Positions 41,866 to 49,672 of a stretch of 64,000 bases of DNA are shown piece after piece. The notes under the pieces are model-generated. The model was not told the origin of the DNA and made no database searches. It saw only the letters and a program-made list of their open reading frames with translations. The position numbers and the translations under genes are program-made. The first letter of the stretch is position 1. Every line of letters begins with the position of its first letter. This stretch comes from UBA4781 sp963556045 (GTDB lineage Bacteria; Chloroflexota; Anaerolineae; Anaerolineales; Anaerolineaceae): assembly GCA_963556045.3 (NCBI GenBank), contig CAUVYA020000002.1:992001-1056000 (forward strand). Direction: 5' to 3'.

Positions 41866-42510
41866 TCATGGATGGGTGCGAGTATGGATGCAGAGTGCGA
41901 CACCCTGCGAAAGGGTGATCTCTGCATATACTGCCGTCATTTCGTTGCTAATGCCGCGCGTTTTATTCTTTTCAAGGGTTTCATCATTCAGAGCATATTT
42001 CAAGTTCTTCGTAGTGACTCCCCTGCAATCTCCCTCAAGTGGGATGATGGAAACAATATCACCCGCACTACCACGGATGGTAAGGGAATCACGCAGCAGG
42101 CACACTTCTTCCGCGCCATCATCAAAAACAATATGACATTTCTGAAAATCGGGATGCAGCATGAGTAAAAGATTGGCGAGAGTTTGATCTAACCTGCCGC
42201 CCAGCCCTGCTACCACCAGCATCTCGCGATACCCTCGTTCCATTGCCGTTCTGATCGCCAGTTCAAGGTCAGTCTCATCCTTATCCTTCTGGAAGCGGAT
42301 GATCTCGGTTTGCTGGTATTCAGCGATATCCAGGTCAGAAGCAGAAATAGAGTCCATATCACCCACCACCAGCGCCGGTTTTAATTTCAATTTATGGATA
42401 TGCTTCAAGCCGCCATCCGCCGCCATCACAAAATCACGTGCATTCAATTGCGGCAGAATAAGACTGTAATCGCGCACTACGCCGTTGACAAAGATAACTG
42501 TTCTATTCAT
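41866..42510 (-). CDS. thiN: Thiamine pyrophosphokinase
   Basis: This 214-residue enzyme phosphorylates thiamine to thiamine diphosphate with ATP. It has the motif VMAADGGLKHI, the metal-binding GDMDS, the KDETDLELAI helix and the GLGGRLDQTLANL motif, all conserved in the family. The start is the ATG at 42510, whose ribosome site GAGGG lies inside the 3' arm of the leader terminator hairpin. It is the first gene of the thiamine uptake operon and uses the imported vitamin directly. Its stop lies 11 bases before the binding-protein start. Confidence 0.95.
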   Translation of the reverse strand: MNRTVIFVNGVVRDYSLILPQLNARDFVMAADGGLKHIHKLKLKPALVVGDMDSISASDLDIAEYQQTEIIRFQKDKDETDLELAIRTAMERGYREMLVVAGLGGRLDQTLANLLLMLHPDFQKCHIVFDDGAEEVCLLRDSLTIRGSAGDIVSIIPLEGDCRGVTTKNLKYALNDETLEKNKTRGISNEMTAVYAEITLSQGVALCIHTRTHP

Positions 42511-42511
42511 A

Positions 42512-42537
42512 TAAAAATCCCTCACATGGCGAGGGAT
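42512..42537 (-). terminator. Riboswitch-controlled terminator that also hides the thiN ribosome site
   Basis: On the minus strand ATCCCTC and GAGGGAT form a hairpin with loop GCCATGT followed by five T residues at 42516-42512. The 3' arm GAGGG is also the only ribosome site for the ATG at 42510, seven bases away. Confidence 0.85.
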
Positions 42538-42547
42538 CATTTTTCAT

Positions 42548-42640
42548 ATTCTCCCTCCGCCGGTATTATCCGGATCAGGTTTTACGGGTCGAAGATGGTG
42601 CTCTTCCTCTCAGCCGCCGTACGGCTCCCCGGATCAAATT
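42548..42640 (-). promoter_or_regulatory. TPP riboswitch (thi-box)
   Basis: The minus strand carries the THI-box signatures GGGGAGCC, CGGCTGAGAGG, GACCCG, AACCTGATCCGGATAATACCG and GGCGGAGGGA in the standard order. The element senses thiamine diphosphate. With the terminator at 42512-42537 it should shut down the thiamine pyrophosphokinase and transport operon when the cofactor is abundant. Confidence 0.97.
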
Positions 42641-42659
42641 TCCTTTTTCTATATTTTTA

Positions 42660-42688
42660 AGTATAGGAGGCTTGCAGAATTCTGTCAA
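42660..42688 (-). promoter_or_regulatory. Promoter of the thiamine operon
   Basis: On the minus strand TTGACA (42688-42683) and TATACT (42665-42660) are spaced 17 bases apart, just upstream of the TPP riboswitch. Confidence 0.8.
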
Positions 42689-42696
42689 ACCATCCT

Positions 42697-43296
42697 TCAG
42701 TCAAAAGAGACCACACTGATGGTGAATGCGAGATCATCTTTGTTTTTCGAGTGGACAGATTGATCTTGAATAATTTGAAAAGCATGACGGCTGTCCATCC
42801 ATTCGAGTAAACTCTCCACAACACCCATGAAGAAATGCTGGTTGCCAATCCGGATAAACGATCCATAATCCGGCATAATGGATCCCTGTATAGACCAGGT
42901 ATTCTGGATGCCATCACGCTCGACAGCCATATCGACGATTCTCTGGTCACGCAGCATTGTTGTGAACACCCGCAGTGCATTTGTGATCTTTTCGGTAAAA
43001 GGCAGTAAACGTTGTTCCACTTTTCCACATTCTTCAAGAGCAGAAATTTCATCTTTATACGATCGGAAAGCTAACCGACCTGCAGCATGTGCGATGCCCA
43101 TCTCAGCCTGGAAACCATATCGGGAGATCATGGCGGCGTCCAGTTCATTAAAAAATTGGGCAGGCAAAGGCTCCCTTAAATCGAGATGATCAGTTTGCAA
43201 AACCGGTGCCTGTTCAGGAAGCACTTCCTTCAGCGTTGGCGCACCCAGAATCTCTAATAATCCGATCAAAAAGCCCTTTTGTAAGGTTATATTCAT
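42697..43296 (-). CDS. Unrecognised protein, faintly 4-vinyl-reductase-like
   Basis: This 199-residue soluble protein is not confidently placed. The middle has a helical FNELDAAMISRYGFQAEMGIAHAAGRLAFRSY segment. The C-terminal 60 residues (GNQHFFMGVVESLLEWMDSRHAF) have a helix-strand pattern similar to 4VR/V4R small-molecule-binding domains, but the typical C-terminal cysteines are absent. A role in binding a hydrophobic or signalling ligand is only a guess. It is divergent from the helicase-C-like gene at 43387, with 90 bases between them. Its 3' end adjoins the promoter of the thiamine operon. Confidence 0.5.
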   Translation of the reverse strand: MNITLQKGFLIGLLEILGAPTLKEVLPEQAPVLQTDHLDLREPLPAQFFNELDAAMISRYGFQAEMGIAHAAGRLAFRSYKDEISALEECGKVEQRLLPFTEKITNALRVFTTMLRDQRIVDMAVERDGIQNTWSIQGSIMPDYGSFIRIGNQHFFMGVVESLLEWMDSRHAFQIIQDQSVHSKNKDDLAFTISVVSFD

Positions 43297-43386
43297 AGTT
43301 ACAAAATTCCTTAAAAAATCGCTTTTGAATTATAACAATATTCCCTGTGTTCTATTTCCTATTAAAATCAGGGTAGTGAGAAAATC

Positions 43387-45018
43387 ATGCCCACATTAAG
43401 ATCCATGCTGCACGACCACGATGAGGATGTTCGCCAGATCATCCTATCCAAATGGGGTTTCGATGAGCCCGGTGAATTATCCACCAAAGCATTAAAAGGC
43501 ATCATCCAGGCAGCCCTCGAAAATGAAATCTTTCTTGAGATCGTGCAAACGCTTCCAGCGGAAGCCATAAAAGGTTTTTACTCTATTCTGCATTCCAGTG
43601 GCAGAATGGCATGGTCGCAATTCAGCCGGCTGTATGGCGATATCCGTATGATGGGCGCTGCTAAACGTGAACGGTTGCATCCCGAACGAGAGCCTTTTAA
43701 TGTGGCAGAGATCCTCTGGTACAACGGATTACTGGGTAGAGCGTTTTTTGATGGAAAACCCGAACCGAGCGAATTCGCCTACATCCCTGATGAGATCATG
43801 CAATTATTTGATGCCGGTAGCATCTCACAACACATCAAACTCGGAAAAGAACTATCCCTGCCGAAAGGCTGCCAAATCAAACACGGCAGTGATGCCATTC
43901 TGGACGATATTTGCACTTTGCTGGCAGGACTGCGCATGGGGAAGGGAATGGAAGAGATCTACCCTATGCGTACAATTTTTACCACCGCTCAGGTATTACT
44001 GTTAGTTCGTTCGATGGGGTTATACAGCTCCAAAAAAGGATTGAACGTGATTGCCGTTCAAGATCATCTCACCAAATCCAGAAGCATTGCATTCTACGAT
44101 GTGCTGCAGAATTGGCTGGTAAGCACTATTTTCCCGGAGCTGCTTTTTATACCAGATCTTGTTTTTGAAGGCGGGCTGAAAATCAATCAAGCGGAGATTC
44201 GCCAGCGGATCGTGGACCTGATGAAAGATATCCCAGTTGACACCTGGTGGGATATCCAATCCTTCATTGAGGATATCAAGTCCTCCTACCCTGAGGTACT
44301 GCGCGTTGCAGGAGACATGGATACCTGGTTCGTGAAAGATCGAGCAACAGATGGGATCCTGCGCGGATTTGAACACTGGGATAAGGTGGAAGGTGCTTTT
44401 TTACATGCCTTCATCACAAATATCCTGTACGGTTTGGGGCTGTGTGACCTCGCTGTGGATCGTAAAAGCAAACAGATCCTGGGATTTCGCTGGAGCAGAT
44501 GGAAAGAAAAACTTTTTGAAAAACCTGCAGATCCTGAAAATGAACCGGAGGGCAGCCTGTACACCCTTTCACAGAGCAATGTCATCATCAGCAGCAATTG
44601 CCCGCGTTCACTGCGCTACCAGATCGCACGTTTCTGTGTATGGAAAGGCATCCGCAGAGCGGAATACCAGTATCAGGTAACACCAGCCTCCTTACAGACT
44701 GCCCGCCAGCAGGAATTACAGGTCAGCCAGCTGATCGGATTGATAAAAAAGCACCTCACGAAAGAAGCCGCACCCGGTTTTTATCGCGCGCTGCAGCGTT
44801 TCGATGAAAAAGAAGAATATGCAACCATCCATGATACGATCTTGCTGCGTGTAAATGACCGGCGCATCGTTCAAGCGCTTCAAAAATCAGACCTGCAGAA
44901 ATATATTCTTGAGGAACTCAACCCAACTACCCTTGTAGTTCATAAGAAGGGAATAGACCATTTGCAGGCAAAACTTACTGAGTTAGGTTACTTGTGCCAG
45001 ATTGACAGACAAGTATAA
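43387..45018 (+). CDS. Protein with helicase-associated C-terminal domain (Helicase_C_3-like), no helicase
   Basis: This 543-residue soluble protein has a C-terminal half resembling the conserved XPB/Ssl2-type helicase C-terminal region: SNVIISSNCPRSLRYQIARFC, then YQVTPASLQTARQQELQVSQLIGLIKKHL and a final KKGIDHLQAKLTELGY. The N-terminal half shows winged-helix-like repeats (ALKGIIQAALENEIFLEI; FNVAEILWYNGLLGRAFF). No Walker motif or DEAD box is present, so it is not a helicase itself. Such stand-alone proteins are found near DNA-repair or regulatory genes in some phyla, but no partner is visible here. A terminator does not separate it clearly from kbl. Confidence 0.6.
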   Translation: MPTLRSMLHDHDEDVRQIILSKWGFDEPGELSTKALKGIIQAALENEIFLEIVQTLPAEAIKGFYSILHSSGRMAWSQFSRLYGDIRMMGAAKRERLHPEREPFNVAEILWYNGLLGRAFFDGKPEPSEFAYIPDEIMQLFDAGSISQHIKLGKELSLPKGCQIKHGSDAILDDICTLLAGLRMGKGMEEIYPMRTIFTTAQVLLLVRSMGLYSSKKGLNVIAVQDHLTKSRSIAFYDVLQNWLVSTIFPELLFIPDLVFEGGLKINQAEIRQRIVDLMKDIPVDTWWDIQSFIEDIKSSYPEVLRVAGDMDTWFVKDRATDGILRGFEHWDKVEGAFLHAFITNILYGLGLCDLAVDRKSKQILGFRWSRWKEKLFEKPADPENEPEGSLYTLSQSNVIISSNCPRSLRYQIARFCVWKGIRRAEYQYQVTPASLQTARQQELQVSQLIGLIKKHLTKEAAPGFYRALQRFDEKEEYATIHDTILLRVNDRRIVQALQKSDLQKYILEELNPTTLVVHKKGIDHLQAKLTELGYLCQIDRQV

Positions 45019-45063
45019 TTTTGAGGTACTCATGTGTGACCATTCTAAAACTGCGAGGTGAAC

Positions 45064-46245
45064 ATGGCAAACAGATTTAATTGGATCCAAAAAGAGTTAA
45101 AAAATCTCAAGAAAAATGGTCTTTACAACAACATCCGCACACTGGATTCCGCTCAGGGTGCCTGGTTAACCGTTGATGGCAAGAAGGTCTTGAATTTTTG
45201 CTCCAATAACTACCTGGGATTGGCGAACAACCCCCGCCTGATAACCGCTGCCAGGAAAGCACTGGATGAATACGGCATCGGACCAGGTGCAGTTCGTACA
45301 ATTGCAGGAACCATGGAAATCCACCACGAATTGGAAAGAAGAGTAGCCGCTTTTAAACATGCTGAAGCCGCAATCACTTTCCAATCCGGATTTTGCGCCA
45401 ATCTGGCGACCATCCCCGCCCTGGTCGGGAAAGAGGATGTCATCTTTTCCGATGAATTGAACCATGCCAGCATTATTGATGGCTGCCGTCTTTCCGGCGC
45501 GCGTGCCATCCGCTACGATCATTGTGACCCAACCAACCTGGAACTGGTCATCAAGGAAAATGAAGGAACATACAACCGTGCTTTGATCGTGACCGATGGC
45601 GTATTCAGCATGGATGGGGACATCGCCCCCCTTGACCAGTTGTGTGACATTGCCAATGCCTATGATATCCTGCTAATGGTAGATGATGCGCATGGCGAAG
45701 GAGTGCTGGGGAAAGGTGGTCGCGGCATTGTTGACCATTTCAACCTGCACGGTAAAGTGGACATTGAAGTAGGAACTTTCTCGAAAGCTTTTGGCGTTGT
45801 TGGCGGAGTAGTCTCTGGTAATGCTGATATTGTGGAATGGTTAACCCAGCGCGGCAGACCGTTCCTGTTCTCCAGCGCTGTTACCCCACCGGATGTGGCT
45901 GCCTGTATTGCTGCCGTTGACCTGCTGGAAGAATCCACCGAGCTGGTTGACCGACTGTGGTCAAACGGCGCCTATTTTAAAAAAGAAATGGCTGCACTTG
46001 GATTCAATACCGGCAACAGCCAGACGCCCATCACACCCATCATGCTGGGTGATGCACAGCTGGCACAGGACTTCAGTAAAAAGCTGTTCGAGCAGGGTGT
46101 GTTCGCCACCTCCATCGGCTATCCCACCGTGCCGCAGGGCAAAGCGCGCATCCGCGTGATGATCTCCGCTGCTCACAGCAAAGAAGATCTCGATCGAGCC
46201 TTACAGGAATTTAAATCTGTCGGGAAAGAATTAGGCGTCATATAA
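45064..46245 (+). CDS. kbl: Glycine C-acetyltransferase (2-amino-3-ketobutyrate CoA ligase)
   Basis: This 393-residue PLP enzyme of the alpha-oxoamine synthase family has the PLP lysine at about residue 241 in GTFSKAFG, the cofactor-binding MVDDAHGEGVLG segment, and NYLGLANNP near the N-terminus. Kbl converts 2-amino-3-ketobutyrate and CoA to glycine and acetyl-CoA during threonine degradation; 8-amino-7-oxononanoate synthase is a close relative and cannot be fully excluded. The ATG at 45064 follows GAGG by five bases. No threonine dehydrogenase gene adjoins it here. A bidirectional terminator follows. Confidence 0.85.
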   Translation: MANRFNWIQKELKNLKKNGLYNNIRTLDSAQGAWLTVDGKKVLNFCSNNYLGLANNPRLITAARKALDEYGIGPGAVRTIAGTMEIHHELERRVAAFKHAEAAITFQSGFCANLATIPALVGKEDVIFSDELNHASIIDGCRLSGARAIRYDHCDPTNLELVIKENEGTYNRALIVTDGVFSMDGDIAPLDQLCDIANAYDILLMVDDAHGEGVLGKGGRGIVDHFNLHGKVDIEVGTFSKAFGVVGGVVSGNADIVEWLTQRGRPFLFSSAVTPPDVAACIAAVDLLEESTELVDRLWSNGAYFKKEMAALGFNTGNSQTPITPIMLGDAQLAQDFSKKLFEQGVFATSIGYPTVPQGKARIRVMISAAHSKEDLDRALQEFKSVGKELGVI

Positions 46246-46278
46246 AAAACAAGCCCCTTAGTCAGGGGCTTGTTTTTT
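46244..46278. terminator. Bidirectional intrinsic terminator between kbl and a DUF1232 gene
   Basis: AAAAAACAAGCCCCT and AGGGGCTTGTTTTTT pair around a five-base loop, with A and T tracts usable on both strands. The flanking genes converge on it. Confidence 0.93.
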
Positions 46279-46591
46279 ACTTCGAATCTGGAGAATCCTC
46301 ATCCAGCAAGTGAATAGTGGAAGATGATCGCTTTTTCTGCTCTCCATGTAAAATGCGGCTGTGTTCTTCCACCAGGTCTGCCGGGCATAAGGAAATGAAT
46401 AGTTTCACCGCGCCGGCTATCAGGGCAGCATCATCGATCGGACCGATCAGCAGATCGTAGGGTACCACCAGATAGATCAGGGCTGCCACGGGGATGATCT
46501 TCACATAGAACGGTACTCTTTTATCCAGAAAGAGCTTCCAGGTCAATCGTAAATTGAAAACTATTTCACCAAATGTATTCTGTTTTTTCAT
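46277..46591 (-). CDS. DUF1232 (YkvA-like) membrane protein
   Basis: This protein of about 104 residues contains the DUF1232 core RLTWKLFLDKRVPFYVKIIPVAALIYLVVPYDLLIGPIDD, with a hydrophobic segment and the conserved PxDLxxGPIDD-like end. The family is small, membrane-associated and of unknown function. The ATG at 46591 follows GGAAGGA; the longer open frame to 46762 overlaps the upstream glycosyltransferase and is not credible. It lies 10 bases after that gene and may be cotranscribed with the glycan cluster. Confidence 0.8.
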   Translation of the reverse strand: MKKQNTFGEIVFNLRLTWKLFLDKRVPFYVKIIPVAALIYLVVPYDLLIGPIDDAALIAGAVKLFISLCPADLVEEHSRILHGEQKKRSSSTIHLLDEDSPDSK

Positions 46592-46601
46592 TATCCTTCC
46601 T

Positions 46602-47375
46602 TTATTGAAAGAGCCGCTTTCTTTTCCAGCGGATATAAGGAGCGGCAAGTTTTCGCATCCAGTACTTCCACACAATAGGGGCAAACTTGGAACCGCCATC
46701 ACGGTAATGCACCCGCAGCATTTCAGGCCAGCAGCGGTCATCGGCAGCGATCGTTTTCGCATCCTGGTGCAGCCTGAAATTTGCCCAGATTTGAGGATGG
46801 TACACGATAGGACCTACCTGTGCCAGACGCACCCACAGGTCATAATCCATCGCGAAATAAAAGGATTGATCCAGAGGCGCCACGGCTTTCCATCCTGCTG
46901 CGGTGAAAAAAGCAGCCTGCTGTGGCACATGCACAAATCCGTGGCGCAGCTTTTTCAGGTCGGTCTGCATGGCAGGAAAATCACCTATCACACGATCATT
47001 TTCATCAATATAATGAGCATCCCCATATACCAGCACCACCTGCGGATTGCGCTGTAAAAATTCCACCGCTTCGCGCACCGCCCCGGGTTGATAGGTGTCA
47101 TCCGAGTTCAACCAGGCATAGATCTTGCCGCTGGCATGTTGAAAACCCTTGTTGATGGCTTCGGTCTGACCACAATCCGGCTCAGATATCCACCATGCCA
47201 AACGATCACTGTACTGCTTGATGATCTCCACACTGCCATCGCTTGAACCCCCATCCACGATCAGATATTCCAGGTTGGGGTAATCCTGTTCCAGCACCGA
47301 GCGCATGGTTCTCTCAAGATACTGCACCTGATTGAAAGAGGGTGTGACAATGGAAACCAGTGGGAAATCGTTCAT
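46602..47375 (-). CDS. Family 2 glycosyltransferase
   Basis: This protein of about 257 residues is a GT-A fold transferase starting VSIVTPSFNQVQYLERTMRSVL, with YLIVDGGSSDGS, the metal-binding WLNSDD, and a catalytic-side FAMDYDLWVRLA segment. It has no strong membrane segment. It is close in pattern to the transferase at 51180-52130, suggesting duplication. The ATG overlaps the upstream gene stop by 4 bases. It is the last transferase of the surface-glycan locus. The sugar transferred is unknown. Confidence 0.9.
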   Translation of the reverse strand: MNDFPLVSIVTPSFNQVQYLERTMRSVLEQDYPNLEYLIVDGGSSDGSVEIIKQYSDRLAWWISEPDCGQTEAINKGFQHASGKIYAWLNSDDTYQPGAVREAVEFLQRNPQVVLVYGDAHYIDENDRVIGDFPAMQTDLKKLRHGFVHVPQQAAFFTAAGWKAVAPLDQSFYFAMDYDLWVRLAQVGPIVYHPQIWANFRLHQDAKTIAADDRCWPEMLRVHYRDGGSKFAPIVWKYWMRKLAAPYIRWKRKRLFQ

Positions 47376-48823
47376 GGTATGTTCTCCAATGCAGTGATCT
47401 CTTCCACACCATAGAAATCTGCCGCGCACACATTCACCCAGTAATCAGGGTTGTCAGTTAATTCAGCCACCGACCCGATGGAATCAAAGGCAGGCACGAT
47501 CAAAGCGGTTTCTCCCGCTTCCACCTTTTCCAGGATATCCGATTGGCGTTCATCCCACGCCCGGGCAGTTGCCTGCCATTGCGGGATCATCTGCCATTCA
47601 TTCCAGGCAGCTTTCAGGGGGTATGCGCTTAACAGCATCAGGATCAGGATAGACATCAAACAGGTATCAACAATGCGGTCCATATAGCGGTGACTGCGCA
47701 CCCCTGCGCTGAACCCTGCTACGATCAAGGTCATCACGGTGATAAATCGTCCCAGCATCCAGGCACGCTCTTCGGGATAGGCTTGCATACCATAAGCAGT
47801 GGGAGCCGCCACACACACCAGTAGCAGCGCGCCGAGCAGCAAACTGCCCAGCAGTATCTTCAACCAGGCATCATCAGCGAGAGCCGGTTTTTCATGCCCG
47901 GTCACATGGTATCCAAAGATGAACATGGTAGCCAGCATAATGATATTCGGAACTGGAAAGCTGCGAGCTGTGCGGTATGCGAAACCAGCCGCATAACGCA
48001 CAGATAACAGGACGATCTGCCCCAGGCTTTCCGCCTGCTGTAATGTCTCCAGGCGCATACTGTTGCCCGGCGCTTTCACCATGATCAGCATGGCGCTCAA
48101 AGAACCCAGCAGTGCAATCCCTGCACCCAGCAACAAAGGCTTGCGCTTCTGTCCGCGCTGGAAGATCAGGCTGATCAGCACCAGCAGCGCCCACAAACCG
48201 GTTTCCAGGGCTGCATACGTTTCCGATAAACCCGCTGAGAAGAAAGTGATCACGAACAGCGGGAGCAGGCTGCCCCATTTCCAGCCATGCAGTAGTGCTT
48301 TTTGCAGCAGGATCAACGCAATACCCAGGAAAAGGAGGGGCATATAATAATGCACCATCCCTGACCGCCAGAACACGCTCTGGAACAGGTTGGGCGCAGT
48401 CAACAGCATAAAGAAGGTCAATGCCTGACCGAGCAGCAAGGACGATAGTTTGTTTTGTGGAAATTTGATCAAATGAAAAGCCAGATCGAACACACGCGTA
48501 TAAATAACCACCGTCAGCAGGATCATCAGGGCAGGCAGAAAAGGCATGAAGTTCACACCCAGAGACTCTACCAACCCCACTACAAAGAAGGCGCTGAAAC
48601 GATTGGAGGTATTCTCATAAAAATAACGAGTGCCGGCGAGCAATCCCTGCTGACGGAAAATGGCGCCAAAACAGTAATCATCCGCCCAGTAACGCGAGCT
48701 GAACCCGCGCCAGGCATAGACTGCCAGGGCGATAAAAAAGAACAGATTGGCGAGAATAAGTCCCAGCTGGAATAAACGCTCTGTCTTGCGTCTATCGAGC
48801 GGACATTGAAAACGAGGTTTCAT
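47372..48823 (-). CDS. Polytopic membrane protein (DUF6056-like)
   Basis: This 483-residue protein has a dozen or so membrane segments and an N-terminal WRGFSSRYWADDYCFGAIFRQQG loop with the acidic DD that resembles the first outer loop of lipid-linked sugar transferases of the GT-C kind. A soluble C-terminal tail ends at NVCAADFYGVEEI. DUF6056-type proteins are frequent in polysaccharide clusters and are presumed membrane glycosyltransferases. It lies in the glycan operon and overlaps the downstream GT2 gene by 4 bases. Confidence 0.75.
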   Translation of the reverse strand: MKPRFQCPLDRRKTERLFQLGLILANLFFFIALAVYAWRGFSSRYWADDYCFGAIFRQQGLLAGTRYFYENTSNRFSAFFVVGLVESLGVNFMPFLPALMILLTVVIYTRVFDLAFHLIKFPQNKLSSLLLGQALTFFMLLTAPNLFQSVFWRSGMVHYYMPLLFLGIALILLQKALLHGWKWGSLLPLFVITFFSAGLSETYAALETGLWALLVLISLIFQRGQKRKPLLLGAGIALLGSLSAMLIMVKAPGNSMRLETLQQAESLGQIVLLSVRYAAGFAYRTARSFPVPNIIMLATMFIFGYHVTGHEKPALADDAWLKILLGSLLLGALLLVCVAAPTAYGMQAYPEERAWMLGRFITVMTLIVAGFSAGVRSHRYMDRIVDTCLMSILILMLLSAYPLKAAWNEWQMIPQWQATARAWDERQSDILEKVEAGETALIVPAFDSIGSVAELTDNPDYWVNVCAADFYGVEEITALENIP

Positions 48824-48906
48824 GAATCAATCATTTCCTTTTGCGAACCATGATTCTACCATCAATCCACATCCGCCTTTCCTGAACCACAAACAGACCT
48901 TTCATT

Positions 48907-49662
48907 TTATTTATATTTTCCCCACAATGCGTTCCAGCGGATCAAGATCAATTCAAAGAACATATTGAGCGAGTCTTTTATCAAATGCACCCTGCTTTCA
49001 CCGCGGAAGCCGGTCATGTGCACCGGAATACGTGTGATGTTCAAACCGAGATGCTGCGCGATGAACAACACCTCCACATCCATACCGAAATCGTTGATGG
49101 TGGCGCGCGAGAATACCGCTTCTGCCGCGTCTGCCCTGAAACCCTTCAAACCGCACTGTGTATCACTGATCCCTTTAATGCCGAACAAGCGCACCAGCAA
49201 ACTGAATACCTGACCCGCCACAAAACGTACGAAGGGAACACCTACAAGAGTAGAACCGGGCAGGTCGCGCGCTCCAATAACCACATCCTGTTCGGTTTCC
49301 AGCGCTTTGACCATGGTTTGTAGAATATCCAATTCAAAGGGCATATCCGCATCCATAAAGAAACGCACATCCCCCTTTGCCGCCAGCATGCCGCGCCGCA
49401 CAGAATATCCCTTGCCAGAGTTCTGTTCATTGCGGAGATAGATTATTTTAGAATTATGTGTGGTAAATCTTTCACAGATCAAATGCGTCTCATCCTGTGA
49501 GCCATCATCCACCACCAGGATCTCCCAGTTCTTGTATTCTTTCTGCAGATAGTCAGATAACGAGCGCAGGGTCAGCTCGATCCAGTTTTGTTCGTTGTAT
49601 GCCGGCACCACTACGGAAATGAATGGGCGAGAGTTTTGCCGGGTTCGTTCGTGTAGATTCAC
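48907..49662 (-). CDS. Family 2 glycosyltransferase, polyprenyl-phosphate sugar transferase-like
   Basis: This protein of about 251 residues has the DPM/ALG5-like pattern FISVVVPAYNEQNWIELTLRSL, ILVVDDGSQDET, GKGYSVRRGMLAAKGDVRFFMDADMP and GISDTQCGLKGFR. It probably moves a sugar from a nucleotide donor to polyprenyl phosphate, providing the donor for the GT39-type enzyme next to it. The start is GTG at 49662, six bases after GAGGAA; the upstream gene stops 11 bases earlier. There is no C-terminal membrane domain, as in the short forms of the family. Confidence 0.88.
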   Translation of the reverse strand: MNLHERTRQNSRPFISVVVPAYNEQNWIELTLRSLSDYLQKEYKNWEILVVDDGSQDETHLICERFTTHNSKIIYLRNEQNSGKGYSVRRGMLAAKGDVRFFMDADMPFELDILQTMVKALETEQDVVIGARDLPGSTLVGVPFVRFVAGQVFSLLVRLFGIKGISDTQCGLKGFRADAAEAVFSRATINDFGMDVEVLFIAQHLGLNITRIPVHMTGFRGESRVHLIKDSLNMFFELILIRWNALWGKYK

Positions 49663-49672
49663 AATAACTTCC

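Noticed and set aside
45064..46245. Biotin-pathway 8-amino-7-oxononanoate synthase
   Set aside because: The AOS family resemblance is shared, but no biotin genes are nearby and the N-terminal and C-terminal patterns fit Kbl better.
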